A stretch of DNA of 64,000 nucleotides from JAJPHY01 sp040754475 (GTDB lineage: Bacteria > Actinomycetota > UBA4738 > HRBIN12), in NCBI GenBank assembly GCA_040754475.1, contig JBFMCN010000007.1, forward strand, positions 1 through 64,000, in the 5' to 3' direction. The notes beneath the pieces were generated by a model. That model had not been told where the DNA came from, did not search any database, and was given only the letters and a program-made list of their open reading frames with translations. A program made the translations under genes and the position numbers. Shown piece by piece: positions 9,339-17,965 of the stretch. Numbering within the stretch: the stretch's first letter is position 1; each line of letters begins with the position of its first letter.

Positions 9339-10559
9339 ATGAAGCGCCGGACCGCATTCCTCTTCCTGTCCGCCTTGGCGTTCACGGCCGCGGCGGCCCT
9401 CTGGATCGTCGCGACCCCCGCGATGGCTCAGGTCTCGGGGCCGTGCACCGTCACCCTGAATGGAGTCGACGCCAACCAGGCATCGACGCCGCAGACGGCG
9501 GTCGAGGTCGACTACCGGGACCAGGCGACGATCCAGGTCCAATCGACCTCGTCCATCACCAGCCACAAGGTGATGCTGGAGTTCGCCGGCTTCCGCTGGA
9601 CGGCCTCGAGCGGAGCCGACACCGGCTCCTCCTGGCAGGGAGTCGTGGACATCGCGAAGTACGCGACCTATGGGGTGGGCCTGTACAAGGTGGTCGGCGA
9701 GAGCACCGGTCCCGGGGCTTGCTCCGGCGCGGCCTTCGTGAAGGTGACGGGAAAGAACCCGCTGGGGACGGTCGCCGGCGCAGGCGCCGCCGCGGCGACC
9801 GCCGTAGGTGTGGTCGGTATGGCCGCCGCCGCGGCCTCTTCCGCTCGCGAGATCACCAAGGCGGGAAGTGCCATGGGAAGCATCTACGAGCGAATGTTGG
9901 CGGACGAGGCGCGACGGGACGCGGAGGAGGATAGGAGTGATGCGGACGCCATCCGCGCGTTCGGCCCCGAGCTCGGGCTGCTCCTTCGGTACTCGCACTT
10001 CTGCCTCATGTCCGCCCCCCTTGCCGCGTTCCAGACCCTGGCCTTCATGGTGGCGGGCGCCGGGATGGCAGGCGCGCCTGGCCCGATCAGCCTTCCGCGG
10101 GTGCCCTTCCGTCCGCGGATCTCGGTGGTCTCGATCCTGGGCTCGCTCCTCGCCACTCTGGGCGTGATCGTGCTTTTGCAGCAGTTCGGGGTCGTGTACC
10201 CGACGGTGACTGTGGTCGTCGTGGGCCTGGTGCTCGGACTGGTGCTCGGTCTCCTCGTGCCGTCGCTCGTCCGGCTCTCCGGCCTCCGTCGGCTGAACGC
10301 GCGGATCGGGGCCCTCGAGCAGCGGATCGGGGCGGCTGCCGCAGCGCCGGCCTGGTCCCCAACCCACCGCGTTCCGGCCGAGGGCATGCAAGCCTGGGCG
10401 GCTCCCGATCCGGCCTCGTCCGTCGTCGCCCGGCTGGATCCGGGCCTGGAGCTCAGGGTCGACGAGGTCGCCGGCGCGTGGGCGCGTGTGACCGCATCGA
10501 ACGGCTGGACAGGATGGGTGGACGGGCGGCTGCTGGTACAGATGGGAGGCGGCTCGTGA
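9339..10559 (+). CDS. Exported membrane protein with C-terminal SH3b-like domain, function unknown
   Basis: I do not recognise a named family for this 406-residue protein. It has a signal peptide (residues 1-30, ending PAMAQ), an extracytoplasmic Ig-like region of about 110 residues with two cysteines (GPCTV and GACSG), an Ala-rich hydrophobic segment near 150-170, an acidic/basic charged stretch, and two further membrane segments around 225-250 and 265-315. The last ~60 residues look like a bacterial SH3 fold (MQAWAAPDPASSVVARLDPG, then WARVTASNGWTGWVDG). GGAGGTGA lies six bases before the ATG. It overlaps the yidD start. Its position inside the folate run is unusual. Confidence 0.7.
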   Translation: MKRRTAFLFLSALAFTAAAALWIVATPAMAQVSGPCTVTLNGVDANQASTPQTAVEVDYRDQATIQVQSTSSITSHKVMLEFAGFRWTASSGADTGSSWQGVVDIAKYATYGVGLYKVVGESTGPGACSGAAFVKVTGKNPLGTVAGAGAAAATAVGVVGMAAAAASSAREITKAGSAMGSIYERMLADEARRDAEEDRSDADAIRAFGPELGLLLRYSHFCLMSAPLAAFQTLAFMVAGAGMAGAPGPISLPRVPFRPRISVVSILGSLLATLGVIVLLQQFGVVYPTVTVVVVGLVLGLVLGLLVPSLVRLSGLRRLNARIGALEQRIGAAAAAPAWSPTHRVPAEGMQAWAAPDPASSVVARLDPGLELRVDEVAGAWARVTASNGWTGWVDGRLLVQMGGGS

Positions 10560-10792
10560 GCGAGCAGGTCGCGCGAGGGGCGGCCTCCCGCTTCGCCGTT
10601 CGGTTCGTCCAGACGTACCGGGCGCGCGTCGGCCCCGGGCTGGAAGCGCGCTGCCGGTTCGAGCCGTCCTGCTCGACGTACGCGCTGGAGACCTACGGCA
10701 AGCTGGGGTTCGTCCGAGCGACCGCGAAGACCCTCCGACGGCTAACGCACTGCCGCGCCGGCTATCGGGGCGATCGGATCGATCCACCCTAG
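10556..10792 (+). CDS. yidD: Membrane protein insertion efficiency factor YidD
   Basis: A 78-residue protein of the YidD family, which aids YidC-dependent insertion of membrane proteins. The hallmark CRFEPSCSTYALE is intact and the C-terminal CRAGYRGDRIDPP matches the family ending. The start is the GTG at 10556 in a GTGA overlap with the preceding stop, with GGGAGG six bases upstream. In most bacteria yidD lies between rnpA and yidC near the origin; here it follows a membrane protein inside the folate genes, suggesting translocation of this gene or a second copy. Confidence 0.88.
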   Translation: MSEQVARGAASRFAVRFVQTYRARVGPGLEARCRFEPSCSTYALETYGKLGFVRATAKTLRRLTHCRAGYRGDRIDPP

Positions 10793-10844
10793 ACCGGAAC
10801 CCGACTCCGAGGATCGCGGCCCGCGCGATCGCTACCATGAGCGT

Positions 10845-11696
10845 GTGGTGGGCGGCGGGCTCGTCTGGAGGTGCGGCGACCTCGTGCTCGACTGCGCCGA
10901 GCGGACGCTCATCATGGGGATCCTGAACGTGACGCCCGACTCCTTCTCCGACGGGGGCCGCTACTTCGATCACGCCGCGGCGGTCGAGCATGCCGCTCGA
11001 ATGGTCGACGAAGGCGCCGACATAATCGACGTTGGAGGCGAGTCGACGCGCCCCGGGTCGGATCCGGTCCCCGCCGCCGAGGAGCGCGACCGCGTCGTGC
11101 CCGTCGTCGAGGCGCTCGCCTCCAGGGTGTCCGTCCCGATCTCGGTCGACACCCGCAAGGCTGAGGTCGCTCGCGAGGCGCTCGGTGCGGGGGCGAAGAT
11201 AGTCAACGACGTAACGGCGGGCGCCGATACGGAGATGTTCGACGTCGTCAAGGACGCGGGAGCCGGTCTCGTGCTGATGCACATGCTGGGCGACCCGAAG
11301 ACGATGCAGGAGGCGCCCCGCTACGGAGACGTCGTGGCGGAGGTAAGGGAGTTCCTCCGTGAGCGGATCGGGGCCGCGGAGTTCGCTGGTGTCCCGTACG
11401 AGGCTCTGTGCATCGACCCCGGCATCGGGTTCGGCAAGGATCTCGTGCACAACCTCGTCATCCTGAAACGGCTGGAGACGTTTGCCGAACTTGGACGTCC
11501 GGTGCTCGTAGGCCCGTCCCGGAAGCGCTTCATCGGTGCGATCCTGGACCTCCCTGAAGGTGAGCGGATCGAGGGCACCGCCGGTGCCGTCGCGTGGTCC
11601 GTCGCGCATGGTGCAAACGTCGTCCGAGTCCACGACGTGAAGGAGATCATCCGGGTCGTCCGCGTCGTTGACGCTATCGTGAGGGCGGACGCATGA
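10845..11696 (+). CDS. folP: Dihydropteroate synthase
   Basis: FolP (283 residues) condenses 6-hydroxymethyl-dihydropterin pyrophosphate with p-aminobenzoate and is the sulfonamide target. Signatures are MGILNVTPDSFSDGG, DVGGESTRPGS, the IDPGIGFGK pterin site and GPSRKRFIG. The GTG at 10845 lies six bases after a TACCAT hexamer (10833-10838), so a leaderless start is likely; the adjacent GTG at 10848 is equally readable. Its stop overlaps the next gene by four bases (ATGA). Confidence 0.95.
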   Translation: MVGGGLVWRCGDLVLDCAERTLIMGILNVTPDSFSDGGRYFDHAAAVEHAARMVDEGADIIDVGGESTRPGSDPVPAAEERDRVVPVVEALASRVSVPISVDTRKAEVAREALGAGAKIVNDVTAGADTEMFDVVKDAGAGLVLMHMLGDPKTMQEAPRYGDVVAEVREFLRERIGAAEFAGVPYEALCIDPGIGFGKDLVHNLVILKRLETFAELGRPVLVGPSRKRFIGAILDLPEGERIEGTAGAVAWSVAHGANVVRVHDVKEIIRVVRVVDAIVRADA

Positions 11697-12595
11697 GTGG
11701 GCCCGAGAAACGACGGTTCCGCGTGTCGGCCGGCGAGCTCGCCTACACGGAGCTAGGCGATCCTGAGAACCCGGCGGTCGTGTTCATCCACGGGTTCCCC
11801 ACATCCTCGTTCCTCTGGCGCGGGTTCCTGCCGATGTTCGCACCCTGGATGCGGGCGATCGCGCTGGACATGATGGGTGCCGGGGACTCGGACAAGCCGG
11901 AGGACGAGGATCTCTCGATCCGAGCTCAGGCGCGGTACGTACGCGAGCTGCTCGACGGCCTCGGCATCAAGGAGTTCGCGGTCGTCGGCCACTCTACCGG
12001 CGGCGGGGTCGCGCAGCTGCTCGCCCTGGAGGGCGGGGTTCGCGCGATGGTGCTGATCGACTCGATCGCGTTCGACGCCTGGCCGGCGGAGAACACCCGC
12101 GACATCCAGGGCGCGGGGTTCGTGACCGTAACCGAAGTGATGGTCTACGCGGTCGTGCGCCTGGCGTTCGAGTTCGGGATAGAGCGCAAGTCGCAGGTCA
12201 CCGACGAGATCCTCGAGGAATACAGGCGACCGTGGACGGGCGAGGAGGGGGTGGCTGCGTTCCGGAGATGGGTCCGGTCGTTCGACGGTGTGGGTCTCGT
12301 GGGACTTGAGGAGGAGCTCGGCCGGCTCGAATGCCCCGTGCTGATCCTCTGGGGGGAGAACGACCCCAACTTCGCGGTCGAGGTCGCGGAGCGGTTGCAC
12401 GCTGCGATCCCGACATCCACGCTTGCGATCCTGCCCGGTTGCTCGCACTTCCTGCCTGAGGACGCTCCCGAGACGATCGCGCCGATGATCCTCCACTACC
12501 TGCGCTCGGAGTACCTCGGCCATCCGCACTCGCACGGCGAGCGGACGGAGGGCCGCGCGCAGCCGGAGCGGAGGCCGATCGGGGGGGAGGAGTGA
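11693..12595 (+). CDS. Alpha/beta-fold hydrolase
   Basis: A 300-residue cytoplasmic alpha/beta hydrolase resembling epoxide hydrolases and haloalkane dehalogenases. The oxyanion loop is HGFPTSSFLW. The nucleophile elbow is GHSTGG, so the nucleophile is Ser rather than Asp; this argues for an esterase or C-C hydrolase and against a dehalogenase. The acid is in WGENDPN and the His in GCSHFLPEDAP. It overlaps folP and folB by four bases each and is therefore co-translated with folate genes. A housekeeping role is possible but not shown by the sequence. Confidence 0.85.
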   Translation: MSGPEKRRFRVSAGELAYTELGDPENPAVVFIHGFPTSSFLWRGFLPMFAPWMRAIALDMMGAGDSDKPEDEDLSIRAQARYVRELLDGLGIKEFAVVGHSTGGGVAQLLALEGGVRAMVLIDSIAFDAWPAENTRDIQGAGFVTVTEVMVYAVVRLAFEFGIERKSQVTDEILEEYRRPWTGEEGVAAFRRWVRSFDGVGLVGLEEELGRLECPVLILWGENDPNFAVEVAERLHAAIPTSTLAILPGCSHFLPEDAPETIAPMILHYLRSEYLGHPHSHGERTEGRAQPERRPIGGEE

Positions 12596-12948
12596 CCACG
12601 TCGAGGTTGTTCCTGACGGGGGTCCGGGCAAGCGGACGCCACGGCGCGAACGTCGGCGAGAAGGACCGCTTGCAGGAGTTCGTGGTTGACCTCGACGTGG
12701 AAGTCGAGGTGACGGGAGACCGGATCTCCGGGACGTCGGACTTCCGCGAGCTGATCCGGGTTGCCCGGGAGGTCGTGGCGGGTGGGTCGTTCGAGCTGCT
12801 CGAATCCATGGCCGAGGCCGTCGCGGGCGCAGTCGCCCATCAGGCCGGCGTCCTCCGCGCGACGGCTGTCGTCCACAAGCCCGCTGCGGCCGCTTCTAAC
12901 GACATCCAGGGCGTCGCCGCCGCCGCCACCGTCGATTCGCAAGGCTGA
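12592..12948 (+). CDS. folB: Dihydroneopterin aldolase
   Basis: FolB (118 residues) cleaves 7,8-dihydroneopterin to 6-hydroxymethyl-dihydropterin and glycolaldehyde. The tunnelling-fold pattern is present: GVRASGRHGANVGEKDRLQEFVVD in outline (key residues G, H, G, E, Q), then the SFELLESMAEAVA helix with the catalytic-site Glu and the VHKP motif. The GTG start overlaps the hydrolase stop (GTGA) after a long G-rich ribosome site. Confidence 0.92.
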   Translation: MTTSRLFLTGVRASGRHGANVGEKDRLQEFVVDLDVEVEVTGDRISGTSDFRELIRVAREVVAGGSFELLESMAEAVAGAVAHQAGVLRATAVVHKPAAAASNDIQGVAAAATVDSQG

Positions 12949-12960
12949 TCTGCGGGCGAA

Positions 12961-13467
12961 ATGGCCGTGTCGGCGTACCTGGGGCTTGGCTCCAACCTGG
13001 GGGATCGGCTGGCGAACCTCCAACGCGCCGTCACTCTGCTGGCGGCGCATGACGGTCTGGACGTGGTGCGTTCGTCCCGCGTCTACGAAACGGATCCCGT
13101 CGGAGGTCCACCGCAGCCCGAGTACCTGAACGCCGTTCTGGAGGTCCAGACCGCCCTGTCGCCCCGCGAGCTGCTGGGCACGTGCCAGGGCGTCGAGAAC
13201 GAGCTGGGAAGGGTCCGCGCCGAGCGGTGGGGCCCGCGGACGATCGACGTCGACGTGCTTACCTACGCGGACGAAACCGTGGACGAGCCCGACCTGAGCA
13301 TCCCGCATCCACGGATGCACGAGCGGGGATTCGTGCTGTTGCCTCTTTCCGAGCTGGATCCCGACCCCCCGCTCCCCGATGGGCGGCGCCTCGCCTCCTT
13401 GCGCCTCGGCCCCGGCGTGGTCATCGGTGTGCGGCCATACGCTCCTCCCTTGCGGGTGGGAAGGTAG
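12961..13467 (+). CDS. folK: 2-amino-4-hydroxy-6-hydroxymethyldihydropteridine pyrophosphokinase
   Basis: HPPK (168 residues) transfers pyrophosphate from ATP to 6-hydroxymethyl-dihydropterin, making the substrate of FolP. Visible motifs are YLGLGSNLGDR, the substrate loop DPVGGPPQPEYLN, and RWGPRTIDVDVL with the two Asp that bind magnesium, followed by IPHPRMHERGFVLLPL. It follows folB by 12 bases. With folE, folP and folB, most of the pterin branch of folate synthesis is in this run. Confidence 0.95.
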   Translation: MAVSAYLGLGSNLGDRLANLQRAVTLLAAHDGLDVVRSSRVYETDPVGGPPQPEYLNAVLEVQTALSPRELLGTCQGVENELGRVRAERWGPRTIDVDVLTYADETVDEPDLSIPHPRMHERGFVLLPLSELDPDPPLPDGRRLASLRLGPGVVIGVRPYAPPLRVGR

Positions 13468-13531
13468 GTTCGCCCCCCGGCTCGGGAGCATGGGTGGAGC
13501 GCCCTCCTTCCGAATTGGGATACTCGGCCTC

Positions 13532-14395
13532 ATGGACGTTGCGGTGGTCGGCGCCGGAACGGTTGGGACCGCTCTTGCGTTCAGGCTCCGCGAGGCCGGG
13601 CATCGCATCCTGGCCGTCTCGGGGGGCTCATCGACGGCAGAGCGTGCCGCCACCTACCTCCCGGGGGTGCCGGTCCTCGGTCCTGCCGACGCCGCCCGCG
13701 AGGCCGAAGTCGTGTTGATAGCGACCCCCGACGACCGGATCGGCCGAGCATGCGAGTCGCTCGCCCGGGCGGACGCGCTCAGAGACGGCGGAGCCGTGGC
13801 TCACGTCTCGGGGGCTACCTCGCTCGACGTGCTGTCCGCTGCCGGATCGGCCGGCGCCATGGTCCTGTCGATCCACCCTTTGCAGACGTTGCCGAGCGTC
13901 GATGTAGCGCTCGCAAGGCTGCCCGGCAGCGCGGTCGCCGTGACAGCCCTCTCGGAGTCGGGCTTCCTCCTTGGAGAGCGCCTGGCCGTCGACATCGGTG
14001 GGCGCCCGTTCCGGCTGGCCGACGAAGCCAAGCCGCTCTATCACGCCGCCGCGGTGTTCGCCTCGAACTACGTCGTCTCGGTCGCGGCGCTCGCCGAGGA
14101 GCTGTTCGGGAAGGCCGGTCTGGCCGAACCGGTGGACGCGTTCCTACCCCTCTCACGCGCCGCCCTCGACAACGTCGAGGCGACGGGGACGGCTGCTGCC
14201 CTGACGGGCCCCGTGGTTCGGGGAGACGCGGGCACGGTGTCGCTGAACCTCGATGCGCTCGCCGGTCGTCTGCCCTCGGCGATCCCGGCCTACGTGGCGC
14301 TCGCCGGGGTCGCGCTCGGCCTCGGCGAACGCTCGGGCCGATTGTCGCCCGAGGGGCGCGCCGCGGTGGAGGAGGTGCTCGACCGTTGGAAGTGA
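13532..14395 (+). CDS. Rossmann-fold / DUF2520 oxidoreductase-like protein
   Basis: A 287-residue two-domain protein. The N-terminal Rossmann domain has VVGAGTVGTALAFRLREAG (NAD(P)-binding GxGxxG). The C-terminal DUF2520 domain is helical and resembles 6-phosphogluconate or ketopantoate reductase C-domains (HPLQTLPS, then the FASNYVVSVAALAEEL helix). Its place just before panC suggests it could supply the ketopantoate reduction step in organisms without PanE; this is inference. The ATG at 13532 is chosen because GATACT (13519-13524) ends seven bases before it, as for a leaderless start. Confidence 0.82.
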   Translation: MDVAVVGAGTVGTALAFRLREAGHRILAVSGGSSTAERAATYLPGVPVLGPADAAREAEVVLIATPDDRIGRACESLARADALRDGGAVAHVSGATSLDVLSAAGSAGAMVLSIHPLQTLPSVDVALARLPGSAVAVTALSESGFLLGERLAVDIGGRPFRLADEAKPLYHAAAVFASNYVVSVAALAEELFGKAGLAEPVDAFLPLSRAALDNVEATGTAAALTGPVVRGDAGTVSLNLDALAGRLPSAIPAYVALAGVALGLGERSGRLSPEGRAAVEEVLDRWK

Positions 14396-15237
14396 CCCGC
14401 ACGGTCGCAGCCGCTCGGGATGCCTGTGACCGGGCGCGTTCGCGCGGGCAGTCCGTCGGCTTCGTGCCGACCATGGGCGCGCTGCACGATGGACACACAT
14501 CGCTGGTCAAAGAAACCCGCGCGGAGTGCGACTTCGTGGTCGTCTCGATCTTCGTCAACCCGCTGCAGTTCGGTCCGTCGGAGGACTTCGCCGCCTACCC
14601 GCGTGACGAGCAGAGCGATCTTCAAGCGCTGGAGGCGATAGGAGCCGACATGGTGTTCCTGCCGAGCGTCGAGGAGATGGAGCCCGTGCGGCCGCCGGAG
14701 GTTCTCGTGGATCCGGGGGCGCTCGGCGAGCGGCTGGAGGGAGCCAGCCGGCCCGGTCACTTCCGAGGGGTCGCGACCGTGGTGGCGAAGCTCTTCAACG
14801 TGGTCGGACCGTGCCGCGCCAATTTCGGGGAGAAGGACGCGCAGCAGCTCGCACTCGTGCGGCGCCTCGTGCGCGACCTCGGTTTCCCGGTGGAGATCGT
14901 CGCGTGCCCCACCGTTCGAGAGCCCGACGGGCTGGCGATGTCGTCTCGCAACGCCTACCTCTCTCGCGAAGAGCGGGCGGCGGCTGGCTGCCTGTTCCTC
15001 GCGCTGTCCGAAGCGGCTGAGATGGTCAGAGGCGGGGAGCGCGATGCCACCAAGCTCGTGGCCCTCATGGCGCGCCAGATCGGCGCCGCATCCGTCCCAC
15101 AACTCGACTACGCGGCCATCGTCGACGAGGAGACGTTCGAGGAGGTTCGCGAGATCGTCCGCCCGGCGCGGGCCCTGGTCGCAGCACGGTTCGGCCGAGC
15201 GCGCCTCATCGACAACCTGGCTTTGCCGCTGCCCTGA
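14386..15237 (+). CDS. panC: Pantothenate synthetase
   Basis: PanC (283 residues) joins D-pantoate and beta-alanine using ATP. Signatures are FVPTMGALHDGH, FVNPLQFGPSEDF, RPGHFRGV, FGEKDAQQL and the KMSKS-like SSRN segment. The TTG at 14386 gives the same N-terminal length as E. coli PanC; a GTG at 14392 in a GTGA overlap with the preceding gene is the alternative. The aspartate decarboxylase gene panD, commonly next to panC, is not found here, so beta-alanine must come from elsewhere. Confidence 0.95.
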   Translation: MEVTRTVAAARDACDRARSRGQSVGFVPTMGALHDGHTSLVKETRAECDFVVVSIFVNPLQFGPSEDFAAYPRDEQSDLQALEAIGADMVFLPSVEEMEPVRPPEVLVDPGALGERLEGASRPGHFRGVATVVAKLFNVVGPCRANFGEKDAQQLALVRRLVRDLGFPVEIVACPTVREPDGLAMSSRNAYLSREERAAAGCLFLALSEAAEMVRGGERDATKLVALMARQIGAASVPQLDYAAIVDEETFEEVREIVRPARALVAARFGRARLIDNLALPLP

Positions 15238-15323
15238 TCGGGGGTTTCGAATCCCCATCGCGTGTCGGCACGCTCCCGGTCGGGGAGAATGGGGCGCCGG
15301 TTCGTTCGGGAGGCGTCGGTAGC

Positions 15324-16106
15324 GTGCTGCTGGCAGTGAACGTTGGAAACACGAACACGGTGCTGGGCGTCTTCCACGGCGCCGAGCTGAAGTGGCACTG
15401 GCGCATGTCCACCGATCCCGAGCGGACCGCCGACGAGCTGGCGGTGGTCTTCAGTGGGTTCCTCGAGCAGCAAGATCTGTCCTTCACGAGGCAGATCACA
15501 GGCGTTGTGATCTGCTCGGTCGTGCCGACGTCGACGCGGGCGCTGCGGGAGATGACCGAGCGGTACTTCCACTTCCCGCCCGTGGTCGTGGAGCCGGGCA
15601 CGCGGACAGGCGTCCCGATCCTGACGGACAATCCGCGCGAGGTCGGAGCCGACCGGATCGTGAACGCCCTCGCCGCGTATCACCGGTATGGCGGTCCGTG
15701 CATCGTCATCGACTTCGGGACGGCGACCACGTACGACGTGGTCTCCGCGAAGGGCGAGTTCCTCGGGGGCGCGATCGCGCCCGGTGTGCAGGTCGCGAAC
15801 GAGGCCCTGTCGGCGGCAACGGCGAGGCTGCCGCAGGTCGAGCTGCACCCGCCGCGATCCGTGACCGGGCGAAACACCATCGAGGCGATCCAGTCGGGGC
15901 TGCTGTACGGGGCCGCCGCAGAAACCGACGGCATGATCGACCGTCTCCGGGCGGAGCTCGGAGGGAAGGCGACGGTCGTGGCGACGGGGGGTCTCGCGCC
16001 CGTGGTCGTTCCGCACTGCACGGGTGTCGATCACCACGACGAATGGCTCACGCTCGAGGGGCTGCGGCTGGTCTTCGAGAAGAACGTCGGGTCATTGGAT
16101 GAGTGA
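15324..16106 (+). CDS. coaX: Type III pantothenate kinase
   Basis: CoaX (260 residues) phosphorylates pantothenate in the first step of CoA synthesis and is insensitive to CoA feedback. The ASKHA-fold motifs are clear: VNVGNTNTVLGVF (phosphate 1), GADRIVNALAA, and IDFGTATTYDVV (phosphate 2), plus GGAIAPGVQ. The start is the GTG at 15324, with GGGAGG about ten bases upstream. Its end overlaps lysS by eight bases, so the two are coupled. Confidence 0.93.
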   Translation: MLLAVNVGNTNTVLGVFHGAELKWHWRMSTDPERTADELAVVFSGFLEQQDLSFTRQITGVVICSVVPTSTRALREMTERYFHFPPVVVEPGTRTGVPILTDNPREVGADRIVNALAAYHRYGGPCIVIDFGTATTYDVVSAKGEFLGGAIAPGVQVANEALSAATARLPQVELHPPRSVTGRNTIEAIQSGLLYGAAAETDGMIDRLRAELGGKATVVATGGLAPVVVPHCTGVDHHDEWLTLEGLRLVFEKNVGSLDE

Positions 16107-17580
16107 CGAGGGCTTCCGCGAGCAATCGGTGCTGCGTGCCCGGCGCGAGAGCCTCGAACGTCTGCGCTCGATGGGCGTCGAGCCCTTCGCGTTCGGCTTC
16201 GATCCGGACGCGCACGCGGCGGACCTGAACGAGCGATACGCGGGGCTCGCGGCAGACCAGGTGACCGACGATCGGTGCTCGGTCGCGGGCCGCATCATCC
16301 TCGCACGGCGCTTCGGCAAGCTCACGTTCTTCACGCTCCGCGACGGGACAGGGGACATCCAGCTGTTCTGCACAGGCGAAGATCTCGGGCCCGAGCTGCT
16401 CGCGCTTCTCGACGAGGTCGACCGGGGCGACATAGTCGGGGTCCGCGGAAGGATCATGACGACGAGGAGGGGCGAGCTCTCTATCCGGGTCGACGAGCTC
16501 GTGATCCTGACGAAGTCGCTGCGTCCGCTGCCGGAGAAGTGGCATGGGCTGAAGGACCCGGACCTTCGGCAGCGCCTGCGCTATCTGCATCTGGCCACGG
16601 ACCTCGAGTACCGGCGTGTCGTCCGTGCGCGCGCTCGGGCTCTCGGGGCGCTTCGGCGCGTGCTCGACGAGCGGGGCTTCGTGGAGGTCGAGACGCCGGT
16701 GCTGCAGTCGAGCGCAGGCGGTGCCATCGCCCGTCCATTCGTGACGCACCATCGTGCGCTCGGCATCGACCTGTATCTGCGGATCGCGCTCGAGCTGTAC
16801 CTGAAGCGCCTGCTCGTAGGTGGCCTTGAGCGTATCTACGAGATCGGAAGGAACTTCCGAAACGAAGGGATCGACCGCAACCACAACCCCGAGTTCACGA
16901 TGCTCGAGGTCTACGGGGCTTACGGCGACTGCTTCTCGATGATGGATCTTGGGCAGGCGCTTGTGCGGGAAGCGGCAAGAGCCGTGCGCGGTTCGCTCCG
17001 CTTCGAGTACCAGGGGCGGGCTCTCGACCTCGGATCGGAATGGCGCCGAGCAACGCTCCTCGAGCTGGTCAGTGAGGCAACCGGCGAGGACATAGCGCTC
17101 GACCGGCCGGATCTCGCGGAAGTCGCGCGAACGCACGGAGTCGATGTCCGCCCCTCGTGGGGTCCCGGGAAGATAGCGCTCGAGCTGTACGAGAAGCTCG
17201 TCGAGGGACACCTGTGGGAACCCATCTTCGTCACGGATCTCCCGCGAGAGGTGTCACCGCTGGCGCGTCCGCACCGCTTCACGCCTGGGGTCGTCGAGCA
17301 CGTGGACCTCGTGATTGCGGGCATGGAGATCATCCCGGCCTATTCCGAGCTGTCGGACCCGGACCAGCAGCGGCGGAGCTTCGAGATCCAGGCCGAGGCA
17401 CGGTCGAGGGGCGAGGAGGAGACCCACCCGATGGACGAGGAGTTCCTCACAGCCCTCGAGCACGGGATGCCGCCGGCGGGAGGGCTCGGCCTCGGGGTCG
17501 ATCGCTTGCTCGTCATCCTCGCGGACGTGCCGTCTATCCGCGACGTGATCCTGTTCCCACACCACCGTCCTGAGGACTGA
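16099..17580 (+). CDS. lysS: Lysyl-tRNA synthetase, class II
   Basis: LysRS (493 residues) charges tRNA-Lys. It has an N-terminal OB-fold anticodon-binding domain (about 50-150) and a class II catalytic core: motif 1 GFVEVETPVL, motif 2 RNFRNEGIDRNHNPEFT, and motif 3 GGLGLGVDRLLVIL. The ATG at 16099 overlaps the coaX end. The last 47 bases also encode the 3' end of a response-regulator gene on the other strand. Confidence 0.95.
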   Translation: MSDEGFREQSVLRARRESLERLRSMGVEPFAFGFDPDAHAADLNERYAGLAADQVTDDRCSVAGRIILARRFGKLTFFTLRDGTGDIQLFCTGEDLGPELLALLDEVDRGDIVGVRGRIMTTRRGELSIRVDELVILTKSLRPLPEKWHGLKDPDLRQRLRYLHLATDLEYRRVVRARARALGALRRVLDERGFVEVETPVLQSSAGGAIARPFVTHHRALGIDLYLRIALELYLKRLLVGGLERIYEIGRNFRNEGIDRNHNPEFTMLEVYGAYGDCFSMMDLGQALVREAARAVRGSLRFEYQGRALDLGSEWRRATLLELVSEATGEDIALDRPDLAEVARTHGVDVRPSWGPGKIALELYEKLVEGHLWEPIFVTDLPREVSPLARPHRFTPGVVEHVDLVIAGMEIIPAYSELSDPDQQRRSFEIQAEARSRGEEETHPMDEEFLTALEHGMPPAGGLGLGVDRLLVILADVPSIRDVILFPHHRPED

Positions 17581-17965
17581 GGGCGGGCGAGCCCCCGTCG
17601 GAGTCGGCGGCCTCGTGAAGCACGATCACGAGGTCCTCCAGCGCGACGCCCTTGGCGAGGAACCCCGAAGCTCCGGCCGTCCGCGCCTCCTTCTCGACGC
17701 CGGGATCGGCGTGCGCCGTCAGGATGACCACGGGGAGGTCCGGTCTTCGTCTGTGGATCCTTCGCATGGCCTCGATGCCGCCCAGGTCCGGCATCGACAG
17801 ATCCATCAGGACGAGGTCCGGCTGGAGCACCTCTGCCTGCTTCGTGGCGGCGATGCCGCCGCCCGCTTCCCCTGCTACTTCGATGCTGTCCACCATCTTC
17901 AGGGCGGACGTAAGAGCCCGGCGGAACGCCGGGTGGTCGTCAACGACCAGCACCCGCAACGCCAT
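17534..17965 (-). CDS. Stand-alone receiver-domain response regulator
   Basis: A 143-residue CheY-like protein made of one receiver domain plus a short Gly/Ser-rich tail. The acidic pocket VVDDH, the phospho-acceptor Asp in LVLMDLSMP, the switch Thr in ILTAHAD and the Lys in GFLAKGV are all present, so it should be phosphorylatable. The sequence resembles NarL-type receivers but has no DNA-binding output domain. AGGAG lies just before the ATG. It converges on lysS and overlaps it by 47 bases. No histidine kinase is adjacent; the nearest in the window is at 26.5-28.7 kb. Confidence 0.88.
   Translation of the reverse strand: MALRVLVVDDHPAFRRALTSALKMVDSIEVAGEAGGGIAATKQAEVLQPDLVLMDLSMPDLGGIEAMRRIHRRRPDLPVVILTAHADPGVEKEARTAGASGFLAKGVALEDLVIVLHEAADSDGGSPALSPQDGGVGTGSRRG

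Noticed and set aside
9219..11633. Minus-strand open frame of 804 codons across folP, yidD and the SH3 protein gene
   Set aside because: It runs antisense to three well-supported genes, is His/Arg/Asp-rich and has no domain signature.
11693..12595. Haloalkane dehalogenase
   Set aside because: The nucleophile elbow is GHSTGG with Ser, whereas dehalogenases use Asp.
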